A DNA stretch of 64,000 nt from Mycobacterium kansasii ATCC 12478 (GCF_000157895.3 NC_022654.1:1-64000); one strand, 5' to 3'. Numbered from the stretch's first letter, positions 24,700-34,243 are shown. The notes: a model not told the origin generated them from the sequence alone. Numbers and translations are program-made.

Positions 24700-25452
24700 C
24701 TATGTGACGGCGAGGCCGCCGTCCACGGCGAGAACTTGACCGGTGACCCAGTCCGAACCGGGATCGGTCAGCTTGATGATCCAGGCTGCGACGTCGTCGG
24801 GGACGCCGCGCCGCCCCAGCGGAATGGTTGCCGTCTCCAGGGCTTTGACTTCCTTTATCGCGTCCTCGCTGAGTCCCATCCTTTCCTTTAGAAATGCCGT
24901 TTCGACAGGCCCCGATGCGATCGCATTCACCCGGATGCCTGTGGAGGCCAGTTCAAGCGCCCAGCAGCGCGTGAGATGCTCGACCGCGGCTTTACTTGCC
25001 GCATAGTGAGACAAGCCAGCAGCAGGTTTCGACCCGTATGTACTGGACACATTGATGATGCTGCCGTGTGATCGGGCCAGATGCGGAAGGGCCGCCTTAG
25101 CCATGAGAGTAGGGCCGATCACGTTGATTCGGAATGTGTTGAATATTGCTTCGATCGAAACGTCGGCGAGCGCGGCGAGGACGCCCGCTCCGGCGTTGTT
25201 CACGATGACGTCTAGGCGCCCCCACCGCGCCATCGCGAAATCGATGGTCCGATAAACGTCGTCAGCATCGCCAGCATCGGCGACGAGCCCCACGATGGCT
25301 CGGTCATCGCGTGCGATGTCGTCGAGTCTGTCCTGTCGGCGGCCGGTGATAAGAACGTTGGCCCCCTGGGCGGCGTATAGTTTAGCAGCGGCGAGACCGA
25401 TGCCCGCGGCGCCACCCGTGATGATCACAGTCTTCTCGGAGAATTTCGGCAT
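24700..25452 (-). CDS. SDR-family oxidoreductase
   Basis: A 250-residue classical SDR: TGGAAGIG (residues 12-19), NNAGAG, the Ser in INVSS, and catalytic YAASK, ending in the family motif GQVLAVDGG. It is probably an NAD(P)-dependent 3-oxoacyl-type or alcohol dehydrogenase; the substrate is not assignable. ATG 25452 is supported by GGAAAG seven bases upstream and by the conserved N-terminal MPKFSEKTVIITGG. A 12-bp palindrome overlaps its leader. Confidence 0.87.
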   Translation of the reverse strand: MPKFSEKTVIITGGAAGIGLAAAKLYAAQGANVLITGRRQDRLDDIARDDRAIVGLVADAGDADDVYRTIDFAMARWGRLDVIVNNAGAGVLAALADVSIEAIFNTFRINVIGPTLMAKAALPHLARSHGSIINVSSTYGSKPAAGLSHYAASKAAVEHLTRCWALELASTGIRVNAIASGPVETAFLKERMGLSEDAIKEVKALETATIPLGRRGVPDDVAAWIIKLTDPGSDWVTGQVLAVDGGLAVT

Positions 25453-25465
25453 AATACTTTCCCAT

Positions 25466-25477
25466 ACTTTCGAAAGT
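25466..25477. promoter_or_regulatory. 12-bp palindrome in SDR leader
   Basis: ACTTTCGAAAGT is a perfect palindrome 13 bp upstream of the SDR start codon. Its AAAGTAT flank repeats next to the ribosome site. Candidate operator; no regulator is adjacent. Confidence 0.4.
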
Positions 25478-25635
25478 GCAAGTCCAACAACAGACCAAGC
25501 GCTGACCCCATGGTCGCGACCCGCGCGGTCGACGAGGTGATGAATGATTCAGTGACCGCAACGTTCTCGCCAGGGGTCGGCACATGCCTAACCGACCATC
25601 GGTTCCTCCATTCCGCACCGTCGACGGATCACGCA

Positions 25636-26082
25636 TTAAGTCGAGCGTCCATGGCTCGAGATATCTGATCGACATCGAGTTCCCCGGGTTGGGAAGGATC
25701 CTGGTGGTTCATGCTCCTCCATGACGATGTTGCGGAGCTCGCTTTCCTTCTTCTTGGTGTGCTCACGCAACGGGAACGCGGTGTTGTCATACAGGCTCAT
25801 CGAACCGAACAGCGCGCCGTCCTGGAACATGACGCCGAACAGTGTGCGGATGTCGTAGAGCTCCTTGGCCGAGCACTCGATGATGTTGGTGCCGTCGACG
25901 ATGATCTTGCCGCGCTCGGGGCGCAGCAGACCGATCAAAGACTTCAAGTACACCGATTTACCGGTACCCGAGCCCAGCAGGACGCTGACCTCACCGGCGG
26001 GGATCTCCATCGTGACGTCTTCCCAAATTCGCTGGGCCCCAAACGACTTCGTCAACCCCTCAACCGAAACATCAATACCCAC
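25636..26082 (-). pseudogene. mceG: Truncated MceG-like ABC ATPase
   Basis: The first 120 codons match the Mkl/MceG ATPase that energises mce transporters: VSVEGLTKSFGAQRIWEDV, LIGLLRPERGKIIVDG and GVMFQDGALFGSMSLYDN. Homology stops after about RNIVMEE; the signature motif, Walker B and C-terminal domain are missing and an unrelated tail follows. In addition the P-loop reads LLGSGTGKS, one residue short of the family GPSGTGKS, so the Walker A is damaged. It cannot be a working ATPase. Its start overlaps the end of the preceding gene by 11 bp. Confidence 0.85.
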
Positions 26083-26431
26083 CGGACATCCCTTCGTGCA
26101 TGGCGCCTATCCTCAACCGCCTTACCACCAGTTGCCTTGTGTGCTCACCCGTGAGCCACATCGGCGATGCCGATGGTGTCGCCGATCCGGGGACGACCAC
26201 CGGCATATGTGGCTCTTCCTGAGTCAGATCCACGTCGTCCTCCAGTTCCGGAACGATTGGTATGAACTGGCACAAGAACGTCGCCGCCAACGAACACGGA
26301 TTATCGGTGTCGGCGCGTGCCGTAGACGGCGCCGCGCATGTGAGAATCGTGGCGAGCGCACCTGCGGTAGTGGCGGCCGGAGTTCGTCCGCGCCGGAGTA
26401 CTTGGGCCGCCCGGTTGCGATCGATGGTCAT
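26072..26431 (-). CDS. Small secreted protein with unrelated C-terminal tail
   Basis: A 119-residue reading frame with an Arg-rich n-region and hydrophobic signal peptide, then the mycobacterial exported-protein motif DNPCSLAATFLCQFIPIVP and ELEDDVDLTQ, which is found in short secreted proteins often next to antigen 85 genes. After about residue 80 the sequence (MWLTGEHTRQLVVRRLRIG) no longer fits and runs into the mceG remnant, so the natural C-terminus was probably lost. It starts 4 bp before the stop of the antigen 85 fragment. Function unknown. Confidence 0.6.
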   Translation of the reverse strand: MTIDRNRAAQVLRRGRTPAATTAGALATILTCAAPSTARADTDNPCSLAATFLCQFIPIVPELEDDVDLTQEEPHMPVVVPGSATPSASPMWLTGEHTRQLVVRRLRIGAMHEGMSGGY

Positions 26432-26736
26432 CGGATGGTAGCGGTCATGTCGGGGGCCATGGCTGCCAGCTGGGGAGCCCAGCTGTTCCAGTCGTGTTGC
26501 CCACCCTGGGCAATGTCAAAGTGCCCGTTGCGTCCGCCTGCGCTGCGGTAGTGGTTATAAAAGGATCGATTCGAGCCCTGCGCCTGATCGCAATGGCCGA
26601 TCATCGCCGCCGGATCACTGCATGTCAGAGTGGATGGGCTGTAGACCCACAACCGGGTGTCATTGTCGACAAGCAGCGGTACGTGCACGTCAGGGTCATG
26701 CCACTTCCAACGACCTAACTGCGCGGCCCCCCACAT
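26428..26736 (-). pseudogene. Antigen 85-like mycolyltransferase, C-terminal remnant
   Basis: The 102-residue frame matches the last third of the antigen 85 (Fbp) family: MWGAAQLGRWKWHDPDVHVP, LVDNDTRLWVYSPSTLT, AGGRNGHFDI and GGQHDWNSWAPQLAAM, which contains the catalytic His. The signal peptide, nucleophile Ser and about 200 residues are missing. It breaks off near 26740, about 25 bp from the mceC remnant on the other strand, so this is a rearrangement junction. Confidence 0.8.
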
Positions 26737-26764
26737 GGCCTGGTGTTGGACGTCTCGTCAGGTG

Positions 26765-27406
26765 ATGACGGTGGAGGGGTTTCTCGTCACTTGTGCTGAG
26801 GATGTGGTGGGAGAGGGGGCGACCCTCAAACCCGCGTTGGACAAACTCAACGGCGTACTGGCGACGCTGGACAACCGAAAAGCTGAGATCCAGCAGTCGA
26901 TCAAGGGACTGAACTCCTATGCGATGAGTTTCGGCGAGGTGTTGTCCGGGGGGCCCTTCTTCAAGGCCTACATCGCCAATCTCATTCCAGGCCAATTCAT
27001 TCAGCCATTTGTCGACTCCGCATTCTCCGACCTCGGGTTGGACCCCAACGTCCTGCTGCCGTCGCAACGCACCGACCCGCAGACGGGTCAGCCGGGAACC
27101 CCGGCTCTTCCGGCGCCCTACCCGCGCACCGGGCAGGCTGGCGAACCGCGGATGACGCTGCCCGACGCGATCACCGGAAACCCCGGCGACCAGGCATGTG
27201 GTCCGCCCGCAATTGCGCTACCTGGTCCCGGCTGCTATCCCTACCGGGAGCCGTCACCCGCGCCTGCGCCTGGCGGTCCACCTCCCGGTCCACCGGCGAA
27301 GCAGGTACCCGATCCCAACGCATCAACGCCGCCGACGCCAAGCCCGGTGTTCGTACCCGCACCCGGCGAACCGACGGCCTCCAGTGAGGCGGGCAATGAT
27401 CAATAA
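26765..27406 (+). pseudogene. mceC: MceC, N-terminally truncated
   Basis: The C-terminal 210 or so residues of an MceC protein: LDKLNGVLATLDNRKAEIQQS, FFKAYIANLIPGQFIQPFVDS and the Pro-rich tail with GGPPPGPPAKQ. The MlaD/Mce domain and N-terminal helix are absent, so the lipid-channel part is lost. Homology starts abruptly near 26765, where an ATG happens to be in frame. It overlaps mceD by 11 bp as in intact mce operons, so downstream genes could still be expressed if a promoter exists. Confidence 0.85.
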
Positions 27407-28739
27407 CCGCAGAGTCAAGGCAGCGCTGACGGCGGCGCTGGTCGTCCTCGTCGTGGTCGGGGGATACGTTGTCGTGCAATTCATTCGAGCTTCGAATCGC
27501 ACGCATGTCGTTGCCTATTTCGACAACAGCAACGGCATCTTCCCCGGTGACGATGTCCGCATCCGTGGTGTCAACGTCGGCAAGATCGACAAGATCGAGC
27601 CAGAACCCACCCGGGTGAAAATCAGCTTCTGGCTGGACAGCGAGTACGCGGTTCCCGCCGACGCCAAGGCCGTGATCGTATCGCCGACGTTGGTGACCGC
27701 ACGTGCCGTCCAACTCACCCCGCCCTACACCGGCGGCGCCACCCTGCAGAACGACGCGGTCATCCCCCAGGAGCGCACCGCGGTTCCGGTGGAATGGGAC
27801 GACGTCCGCGTTCAGCTTGAACGCCTCACCCAGGCGTTGCAGCCCACCGAGCCTGGCGGCAGCAGCACCTTGGGAGCGTTGGTTCACACCGCCGCGGACA
27901 ATCTCCGCGGTCAGGGCCCAGCGATCCGGGACGCGGTCATCAAACTGTCCCAGGCACTTTCGGCGCTCGGCGATCACAGCGGCGACATCTTCACCAGCGT
28001 CAAGAACATCGCAACGCTGGTGACCGCGCTGAAGGACAGCGCCGGACTGCTCGAGACCCTCAACGGAAACCTCGCTTCGGTCACCGGACTGCTCGCGGAC
28101 GAGCCCGGCGAGGTCGCCGGCGCCGTCAAAGACCTCAATGATGTGGTCGGCAAGGTCAGCAGTTTCGTTGCAGACAACCGCGAAGCGCTGGGCACCACCT
28201 CCGACAAACTCGCATCGGTTTCGACTGCTCTGAACGAGAGCCTGGACGACATCAAACAGCTCCTGCATATCCTGCCGACGACGGCGGCCAACGCCGCCAA
28301 CCTCTATCAGCCCGCACAAGGCAGCCTCACCGGCATCGCCGCGGTCAACAACTTCGCCGACCCCATCAATTTCCTGTGCGGCGCCATTCAGGCGGCATCA
28401 CGCCTGGGTGCCGAACAGTCGGCGAAGCTGTGCGTGCAGTACCTGGCGCCGATCGTGAAAAACCGCCAGTACAACTTCCCGCCGCTTGGCTTCAACCCGT
28501 TCGTCGGCGCCACGGCACGCCCGAACGAGATCTCCTACAGCGAGGACTGGATGCGCCCGGATTACGTTCCGCCGCAACCGGCTCCAGCTGCGCCGCCCGC
28601 CCCACCCGGCCCCCCGTTGGCCGCCGAACAGGCAGCACCCACAGATGCGGCGGCCATAGTCGGCGGGCCGGCGCCGCAGACCACCGACCCGGCAGCCGGG
28701 CTGGCGGGAATGATGCTGCCTGCGGGGACGGGGTCATGA
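27396..28739 (+). CDS. mceD: Mce-family protein D
   Basis: A 447-residue MCE protein. It has one N-terminal hydrophobic helix (AALTAALVVLVVVGGYVVV), the MlaD/Mce domain at about 40-120 (VVAYFDNSNGIFPGDDVRIRGV, with KIDKIEP following), then a long helical region and a Pro/Ala-rich tail. MceA-F proteins form a needle-like complex that carries lipids through the mycobacterial periplasm. It overlaps the mceC remnant upstream and mceE by 4 bp downstream. No intact yrbE or mceA/B is in the window, so the complex cannot be complete from this locus. Confidence 0.9.
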   Translation: MINNRRVKAALTAALVVLVVVGGYVVVQFIRASNRTHVVAYFDNSNGIFPGDDVRIRGVNVGKIDKIEPEPTRVKISFWLDSEYAVPADAKAVIVSPTLVTARAVQLTPPYTGGATLQNDAVIPQERTAVPVEWDDVRVQLERLTQALQPTEPGGSSTLGALVHTAADNLRGQGPAIRDAVIKLSQALSALGDHSGDIFTSVKNIATLVTALKDSAGLLETLNGNLASVTGLLADEPGEVAGAVKDLNDVVGKVSSFVADNREALGTTSDKLASVSTALNESLDDIKQLLHILPTTAANAANLYQPAQGSLTGIAAVNNFADPINFLCGAIQAASRLGAEQSAKLCVQYLAPIVKNRQYNFPPLGFNPFVGATARPNEISYSEDWMRPDYVPPQPAPAAPPAPPGPPLAAEQAAPTDAAAIVGGPAPQTTDPAAGLAGMMLPAGTGS

Positions 28740-29899
28740 CGATGCGCAGCTGGCGACGGATACCGGCCGCTGTCCTGACGTGCATCCTGGCGGCCACCGC
28801 GGTCGCAGGCTGTGGGTGGCGAGGGCTGAATTCCCTGCCACTCCCCGGAACCGAAGGCGGTGGGCCCGGGGCTTACACCATCCAGGCGCAGATGCCTGAT
28901 GTGAACAACATCCAGCCCAATTCACGCGTGCGCGTCGGTGACGTCACGGTGGGCACAGTCACCAAAATCGAGCGCCAGGATTGGCACGCGCTGGTGACCA
29001 TGAAGCTCAACGGCGATGTCACGCTACCCGCCAATTCGACAGTGACACTGGGCCAGACGGCATTGCTGGGATCGCTGCACATCGAGCTGGCGCCGCCGAC
29101 CGACGAAGCGCCTGAGGGCAGGCTTCATCAGGGCTCGCTGATACCGCTGTCATCGGGAAAGGCCTACCCATCGACCGAGCAGACACTGGCGACCGCCTCG
29201 TTGCTGCTCAATGGCGGAGGTATCGCCAAGGTACAGGACATCACCACCGCGCTGAGCACCGCGTTATCCGGGCGGGAGGGAGACCTCCGCAGCCTGATGG
29301 ATCAGTTGAACACATTCGTCACCCGGGTCAACGATCAAACCGGCGACATCATCGCGGCCAGCGACAGTCTCAACCGCCTGCTGGGCCAATTCGCCGAGCA
29401 GAAGCCGGTTCTCGACAAGGGCCTTGACACAATCCCCGACGCCCTGGCGGTGGTCAATCGAGAACGGGAGAATCTCATCGACGCGGTCGACCAGTTGGGC
29501 AAATTCAGCGCGCTGGCTGCCGATTCGGTCAACAAGACCAAAGCACCGTTGGTCCAGGAACTCAAAGACCTTGGGCCGGTGCTGGAATCACTGGCCAACG
29601 CCGGCCCGGCGCTGACACATGCGTTGGACCTGATACCCACGTTCCCGTTCCCGAAATCCACCTTGACCAAGTGGTTCCGCGGCGACTACGCCAACGTGAG
29701 TCTGGTCGTCGACCTGACGCTGAGCCGGATCGACAGCTCCATCTTCACCGGAACCAGATGGGAATGCGATCTGACATGGCTGGAGATGCAGTGGGGCCGA
29801 ACCATTGGCCAGCTGCCCAGTCCGTGCACCAACAGTGCGCCGCCCAACGGCGCCGGTAACCCCCTACTGGCGCCCTACCGCTACAACCAGGGACCGTAA
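28736..29899 (+). CDS. mceE: Mce-family lipoprotein E
   Basis: A 387-residue MCE lipoprotein (LprK-like) with lipobox AVAGCGWRG (Cys near residue 24), the Mce domain at about 40-120 (QMPDVNNIQPNSRVRVGDV, LNGDVTLPANSTVTLGQTAL) and a helical C-terminal region ending in Pro-rich residues. It is the lipid-anchored member of the Mce complex. ATG 28736 overlaps the mceD stop (ATGA). Confidence 0.9.
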   Translation: MTMRSWRRIPAAVLTCILAATAVAGCGWRGLNSLPLPGTEGGGPGAYTIQAQMPDVNNIQPNSRVRVGDVTVGTVTKIERQDWHALVTMKLNGDVTLPANSTVTLGQTALLGSLHIELAPPTDEAPEGRLHQGSLIPLSSGKAYPSTEQTLATASLLLNGGGIAKVQDITTALSTALSGREGDLRSLMDQLNTFVTRVNDQTGDIIAASDSLNRLLGQFAEQKPVLDKGLDTIPDALAVVNRERENLIDAVDQLGKFSALAADSVNKTKAPLVQELKDLGPVLESLANAGPALTHALDLIPTFPFPKSTLTKWFRGDYANVSLVVDLTLSRIDSSIFTGTRWECDLTWLEMQWGRTIGQLPSPCTNSAPPNGAGNPLLAPYRYNQGP

Positions 29900-29901
29900 C
29901 C

Positions 29902-31350
29902 GTGTATCTCAGCAAGCTGGTCAGACGCCAACTGTCGGTCTTCTCCGTCGTCGCAGTCGTCGCCGGAGGCACGATGGCCATCGGATACCTCGACCTGCCC
30001 AAGGCGCTGTTCGGAATCGGCCACTACCAGGTGACGGTGAACCTGCCATCGTCTGGGGGGCTGTACAAAGACGGCAACGTCACCTACCGCGGGGTTGAAG
30101 TCGGCCGCGTTGAGGACGTTCGGCTCAACGGCGGCGGAGTCGACGCGGTGCTGTCATTGAAGTCTGACACCAAGATTCCCGCCAACGTCGACGCCAATGT
30201 GCACAGTCAGACAGCTGTCGGCGAGTTGTTCATCGAGCTCGTCCCCCGCTCCGGCGACGGCCCCAAGCTCAAGGACGGTGACGTCATACCTGCCGACCAC
30301 GCAACGCTGCCCCCCGATATCAACACCCTGCTGGCTCAGACCAACGCCGGACTGCAAGCCATCCCCCACGGCGATCTCAAGACTGTGATCGACGAGTCCT
30401 ACACGGCGATAGGAGGATTAGGGCCAGAACTGGCGCGCATCGTCAAGGGGGCAACTACCCTTGCCGCCGATGCGCGCGCAAACCTCGACTCGCTGACCAC
30501 CGTGATCGATCAATCCAAGCCCGTGCTGGACAGTCAGATCAACTCCTCGGACTCGATCCGGGCCTGGGCGGCCAACGTCGCTGAGGTCACCCGCCAACTG
30601 CAAGAACAGGATCCCGCGCTGAAAGGCGTGCTGGACAGAGGGCCTGCCGCAACAACCGAAGCACGCCAGCTGATTGACCGGCTCAAACCCACGCTGCCCG
30701 TGGTCCTGGCCAACCTCGTCAACCTCGAACAGGTGGCAGTCACCTACCAACCCAGTCTCGAACAGATCCTTGTCCTGTTCCCCAAGGACATCGAAATGCT
30801 CCAGGCGGCCCAACTCGCCAACCGCGATACCAAGCAGGACTACAAGGGACTGTTCCTGTCGTTCAACCTCAACGCCAACCTCCCTCCGCCGTGCACCACC
30901 GGTTTCCTCCCCGCTCAACAGGTACGCTCGCCCAGCGAAGTGGACTATCCCGAACGGCCGGCGGGCGACATGTACTGCCGGGTGCCGCAAGACTCGGCGT
31001 TGGACGTGCGCGGTGCGCGTAACGCCCCATGCATCACACGCCCAGGCAAGCGTGCACCCACCGTCAAGTTGTGCGAGAGCGACGAGGACTATGTGCCTCT
31101 CAACGACGGCTACAACTGGAAGGGCGACCCGAATGCCACGCTGTCCGGCCAGTCGGTACCCCAGCAGCCGCCGGGGACGCCGCCACCAGCCGGTCCCCCC
31201 GCACCGCCACCCATCGCGGTCGCCCAGTATGACCCCGCAACCGGCACGTACACCGGGCCCGACGGTAAGCAGTACACGCAGACCGATCTCGCTCGGGACG
31301 GGCGGCCGCGCGCGTGGCAGGACTTGCTCATCCCACGCGGTGGTGACTGA
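29902..31350 (+). CDS. mceF: Mce-family protein F
   Basis: A 482-residue MCE protein, GTG start two bases after mceE. N-terminal helix (LSVFSVVAVVAGGTMAIG), Mce domain at about 40-120 (YQVTVNLPSSGGLYKDGNV, VLSLKSDTKIPANV), helical domain, then a Cys-containing region and a Pro-rich segment before a C-terminal YDPATGTYTGPDGKQY motif common in MceF proteins. It is the last gene of the mce remnant; no Mam or Mas genes follow. Confidence 0.9.
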   Translation: MYLSKLVRRQLSVFSVVAVVAGGTMAIGYLDLPKALFGIGHYQVTVNLPSSGGLYKDGNVTYRGVEVGRVEDVRLNGGGVDAVLSLKSDTKIPANVDANVHSQTAVGELFIELVPRSGDGPKLKDGDVIPADHATLPPDINTLLAQTNAGLQAIPHGDLKTVIDESYTAIGGLGPELARIVKGATTLAADARANLDSLTTVIDQSKPVLDSQINSSDSIRAWAANVAEVTRQLQEQDPALKGVLDRGPAATTEARQLIDRLKPTLPVVLANLVNLEQVAVTYQPSLEQILVLFPKDIEMLQAAQLANRDTKQDYKGLFLSFNLNANLPPPCTTGFLPAQQVRSPSEVDYPERPAGDMYCRVPQDSALDVRGARNAPCITRPGKRAPTVKLCESDEDYVPLNDGYNWKGDPNATLSGQSVPQQPPGTPPPAGPPAPPPIAVAQYDPATGTYTGPDGKQYTQTDLARDGRPRAWQDLLIPRGGD

Positions 31351-31420
31351 TCGATCCGACGTGGAGCGCAGCGCATGCGAGCTACACCAATGTTCTAGGT
31401 AAAAACGTGAGATGTGTTGA

Positions 31421-31436
31421 TGGGCATTAATACCCA
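31421..31436. promoter_or_regulatory. Near-palindrome upstream of GST-like gene
   Basis: TGGGCATTAATACCCA is symmetric except for one base per half. It lies about 150 bp upstream of the GST-like start in an AT-richer stretch of the 230-bp gap. Candidate operator. Confidence 0.35.
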
Positions 31437-31582
31437 ATCGGTCGAAGACGCTCTTTGGACGCCGGAGGTGGCTAACCGATTGCAGGTCGAAACCCTGACC
31501 GGCACCCCTCGTCTAAACCTACGGCCACATCAATCCCACACGATTCCAGATCGGGTAACCCCTTGAAAAGGACGAGTAAACC

Positions 31583-32587
31583 ATGAGCTATGTCGCCGCG
31601 GCCGGCGAATTCAATCGCGACACCAACTACATCAGCAGCCGCATCACCGCTGACGGCCGCGACGGCTATCCCGTCGAACCAGGCCGCTACCGCCTGATCG
31701 TCGCGCGGGCCTGTCCGTGGGCCAACCGCACGATCATTGTGCGACGACTGCTCGGCCTGGAAAAGGTTCTGTCTATTGGCTTTTGCGGACCAACGCACGA
31801 TACACGCAGCTGGACCTTCGACCTCGACCCAGGTGGCCTCGACCCAGTGCTGAAGATCCATTTCTTACGCGACGCATACAACAAGCGCATACCGGACTAT
31901 CCGAAGGGAGTCACGGTGCCCGCGATCGTGGACGCGCCGACGGGCGCAGTGGTCACCAACGACTTCGCCCAAATGACCGTGGACTTCTCGACGCAGTGGA
32001 CCCATTTCCATCGCGAGGGCGCCCCCCAGCTCTATCCCGAGCGACGGCGCGACGAGATCGACGACGTCGCTCAGCGCATCTACACCGAGGTCAACGACGG
32101 CGTCTACCAATGCGGGTTCGCGAGCTCACAGGATGCATACGACAGAGCCTACGACCGATTATTCAGCGCACTCGATTGGCTTTCTGAGCGCCTACAGACC
32201 CAACGCTATCTCGTAGGCGACACCATCACCGAGGCAGACATCCGGCTGTTCACCACACTGGCCCGATTTGACTCCGTATATCACGGCCACTTCAAATGCA
32301 ATCGGTCGAAACTCACAGAGATGCCGACGCTGTGGGCCTACGCGCGGGATCTGTTCCAGACACCGGGCTTTGGCGACACCATCGACTTCGTGCAGACCAA
32401 GCAGCACTACTACATCGTGCACACGGATATCAATCCGACACAAGTCGTGCCGAAGGGTCCTGACCTGTCAAACTGGCTCACGCCGCACGGCCGGGAAGAG
32501 TTAGGCGGTAGGCCGTTTGGAGACGGCACACCACCTGAGTCGACTCCCGAGGGGGAACACATGCCCGACGGGCCCGAAGCCCGATAG
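31583..32587 (+). CDS. Xi-class glutathione transferase-like (glutathionyl-hydroquinone reductase family)
   Basis: A 334-residue protein with the Xi-class motif ARACPWANRTIIVRRLLGL (Cys44), KGVTVPAIVD, and the helical domain with RYLVGDTITEADIRLFTTLARFD. Family members (YqjG/ECM4) reduce glutathionyl-hydroquinones through the Cys of CPWA. Mycobacteria use mycothiol rather than glutathione, so the thiol partner is probably different. The ATG has GGACGAG about nine bases upstream. It stands alone between the mce remnant and a lipoprotein pseudogene; the redox theme fits the left part of the window. Confidence 0.88.
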   Translation: MSYVAAAGEFNRDTNYISSRITADGRDGYPVEPGRYRLIVARACPWANRTIIVRRLLGLEKVLSIGFCGPTHDTRSWTFDLDPGGLDPVLKIHFLRDAYNKRIPDYPKGVTVPAIVDAPTGAVVTNDFAQMTVDFSTQWTHFHREGAPQLYPERRRDEIDDVAQRIYTEVNDGVYQCGFASSQDAYDRAYDRLFSALDWLSERLQTQRYLVGDTITEADIRLFTTLARFDSVYHGHFKCNRSKLTEMPTLWAYARDLFQTPGFGDTIDFVQTKQHYYIVHTDINPTQVVPKGPDLSNWLTPHGREELGGRPFGDGTPPESTPEGEHMPDGPEAR

Positions 32588-32635
32588 TGTCAGACGGTCT
32601 CGACACACCAGACAGCACGGCGTACCTGCTCCAGC

Positions 32636-33191
32636 TCACAGACCTCGTCCTCGCACATACAGTCCTCGCGGCCGCGCATTCGAGCTGTCTGAGTCGCGGT
32701 CATAGCGCTTCACTGCCACCACACACTCCTCGGGCGTGGTATGCCAGCCACCGTAAAGCGTTAAATCCCAGAGCCCACCCGCGAATGGGATGCTCTTGAT
32801 CCGAATGGGATGCTCTTGATGTTGTCGGCGTTCCAGTCCTTGGCTACCTCATCGGCCCTGACCAGTCGGGTGACACCGGGCTCCACCGAGAAGTTGACGA
32901 TGTCGGCGGGCTTGCGGTCGACAACGGCGCGCGGCTGATCACCCGAGGCGCCGTAGTAGAACGTGGTCACGGCCACTCCCCTGCCCTCCGGCGTGGCGGC
33001 GAAGGCGTGGATGGTCTTGCTCCAGCCGGGCTTCGGCGCGGCGTGGGCACCACGCGTAGCGTCGTCTCACCGGTCGGCCGCTTGTCGCCACCGGCGACAT
33101 CACCTGGCGGCCCCCCGCCGTATCCCGCGAGCAGGGTTGCGGTAACGGCCAATGCGGCTGCGCTGCCCCATGACTTGCTGATGTGCCTCAT
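32636..33191 (-). pseudogene. Exported lipoprotein-like pseudogene with three lesions
   Basis: A single protein can be read by joining frames: signal peptide MRHISKSWGSAAALAVTATL, then KPGWSKTIHAFAATPEGRG, VTTFYYGASGDQPRAVVDRK, and LWDLTLYGGWHTTPEECVV near the C-terminus. The lesions are a lipobox LLAGY (Tyr in place of Cys), a frameshift near 33055, and a 20-bp tandem duplication at 32781-32820 that breaks the frame after NIKSIPF; deleting one copy restores the C-terminus to a stop at 32636. The original function is not recognised. Confidence 0.75.
32781..32820. repeat. 20-bp tandem duplication
   Basis: Two adjacent 20-bp units, CGAATGGGATGCTCTTGAT preceded by G in the first and C in the second. 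Because 20 is not a multiple of three, it shifts the frame of the lipoprotein pseudogene; it looks recent since only one base differs. Confidence 0.9.
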
Positions 33192-33256
33192 GAACCGCTC
33201 GATGTGGTTTAACGGCAGCGGCCGCCCGCCGCGTCGCGTGCCCGACAGCAGCAAGG

Positions 33257-34243
33257 TTATTCGGGGTAGGGCAGTGATTCGGCGGCACGTTCGATCTGCA
33301 GCAGGCTGCGGCTGGTTGTCATGCGAGTCGATTCCTCACTGCTGAGCGCGCGCACGGTTTCGATCTGCACCTGCACGACCACTCCCTCCTCGGCGGCCAG
33401 CCGCGCGGCGGCGGCGAGGGTGTCGGGGTCGCTGACGTTGACCGCCAGAGGGGTTTTGGTGCCTGACGGGGTGAGGTATAGGCTGCCGAGGCTGCGGCGG
33501 AAACCGTCGATGGTGCCGATCGCCCATCCGCGTTCGCTGTCGTAGTTGTAGTTTTTCAGTTCGCTGCCAAGCAGCGCGGCTCCGGCCTGGGTGAAGGCGA
33601 CTTCGGTAGATCCGAGGCCGCGCTGGCGTATCTGTCCGGCGATGTCCCATCCAGCTGTTCTCATTGCGGATGTGGAGCGCAGCAGGCCTCGTCGCGCTTT
33701 GATCGGTAGGTCACGCACGTCGCTGCCGACTCCGGCGGCACTGGAGCTAGCGTTGGTGAACAGCCGGGCGATTGTGCGCAGCGCCTCCGAATCGGGGCTT
33801 GAGGCGAATTGGCTTGTGCCGCCGAGTGGTACATGCTTCGCATCTCCGTCAAGTGGGGCGTCGGCGCGCAGCACAACCCGCACCGAGCCGGGACCGAGCC
33901 CGTGTATGAGAAGGTTTCGATTCAGCGCGTTCAGTTGAAGTCTCTCTCGAACGATCGCTTTGGTGGCGTCGTTGACTCCGGCGACGAAGGTTGCGAGTTT
34001 GTCCGCGCGGGTGGCATGGCCCCGCACCCCGGCGCCCTCCAAGTGCAGGTCGAGCTCGACTTGTTCAGGCGCGGTTTCTTCGGCCCAGACGCGTTCTGCG
34101 GCCGGATCACCTTGTACCGTGCCCGAATACAGCTGGCCGAGTGCGAAATCCGCGGTGTCGGGGAAATGCTCGTATTCATAGCGGATGGCGGCTCGAAGCA
34201 GGTCGTCGTCGCTGAGGCCGGAGAGGTGGCCGAGACCGGTCAT
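33257..34243 (-). CDS. Unknown protein, third gene of the HTH/DUF6932 module
   Basis: A 328-residue protein that I do not recognise. It starts in an ATGA overlap with the DUF6932 gene, so the two are translationally coupled. The N-terminal 40 residues look helical (LSGLSDDDLLRAAIRYEYEH). The C-terminal part has alternating strands with GWAIGTIDGFRRSLGSLYLT and AAEEGVVVQVQIETVRALSS, which may be a beta-barrel or OB-like fold. No signal peptide or membrane segment, so cytoplasmic. Its constant company with a nucleotidyltransferase-like protein suggests a shared task, such as a toxin-antitoxin or nucleotide-based defence unit, but that is inference. Confidence 0.7.
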   Translation of the reverse strand: MTGLGHLSGLSDDDLLRAAIRYEYEHFPDTADFALGQLYSGTVQGDPAAERVWAEETAPEQVELDLHLEGAGVRGHATRADKLATFVAGVNDATKAIVRERLQLNALNRNLLIHGLGPGSVRVVLRADAPLDGDAKHVPLGGTSQFASSPDSEALRTIARLFTNASSSAAGVGSDVRDLPIKARRGLLRSTSAMRTAGWDIAGQIRQRGLGSTEVAFTQAGAALLGSELKNYNYDSERGWAIGTIDGFRRSLGSLYLTPSGTKTPLAVNVSDPDTLAAAARLAAEEGVVVQVQIETVRALSSEESTRMTTSRSLLQIERAAESLPYPE

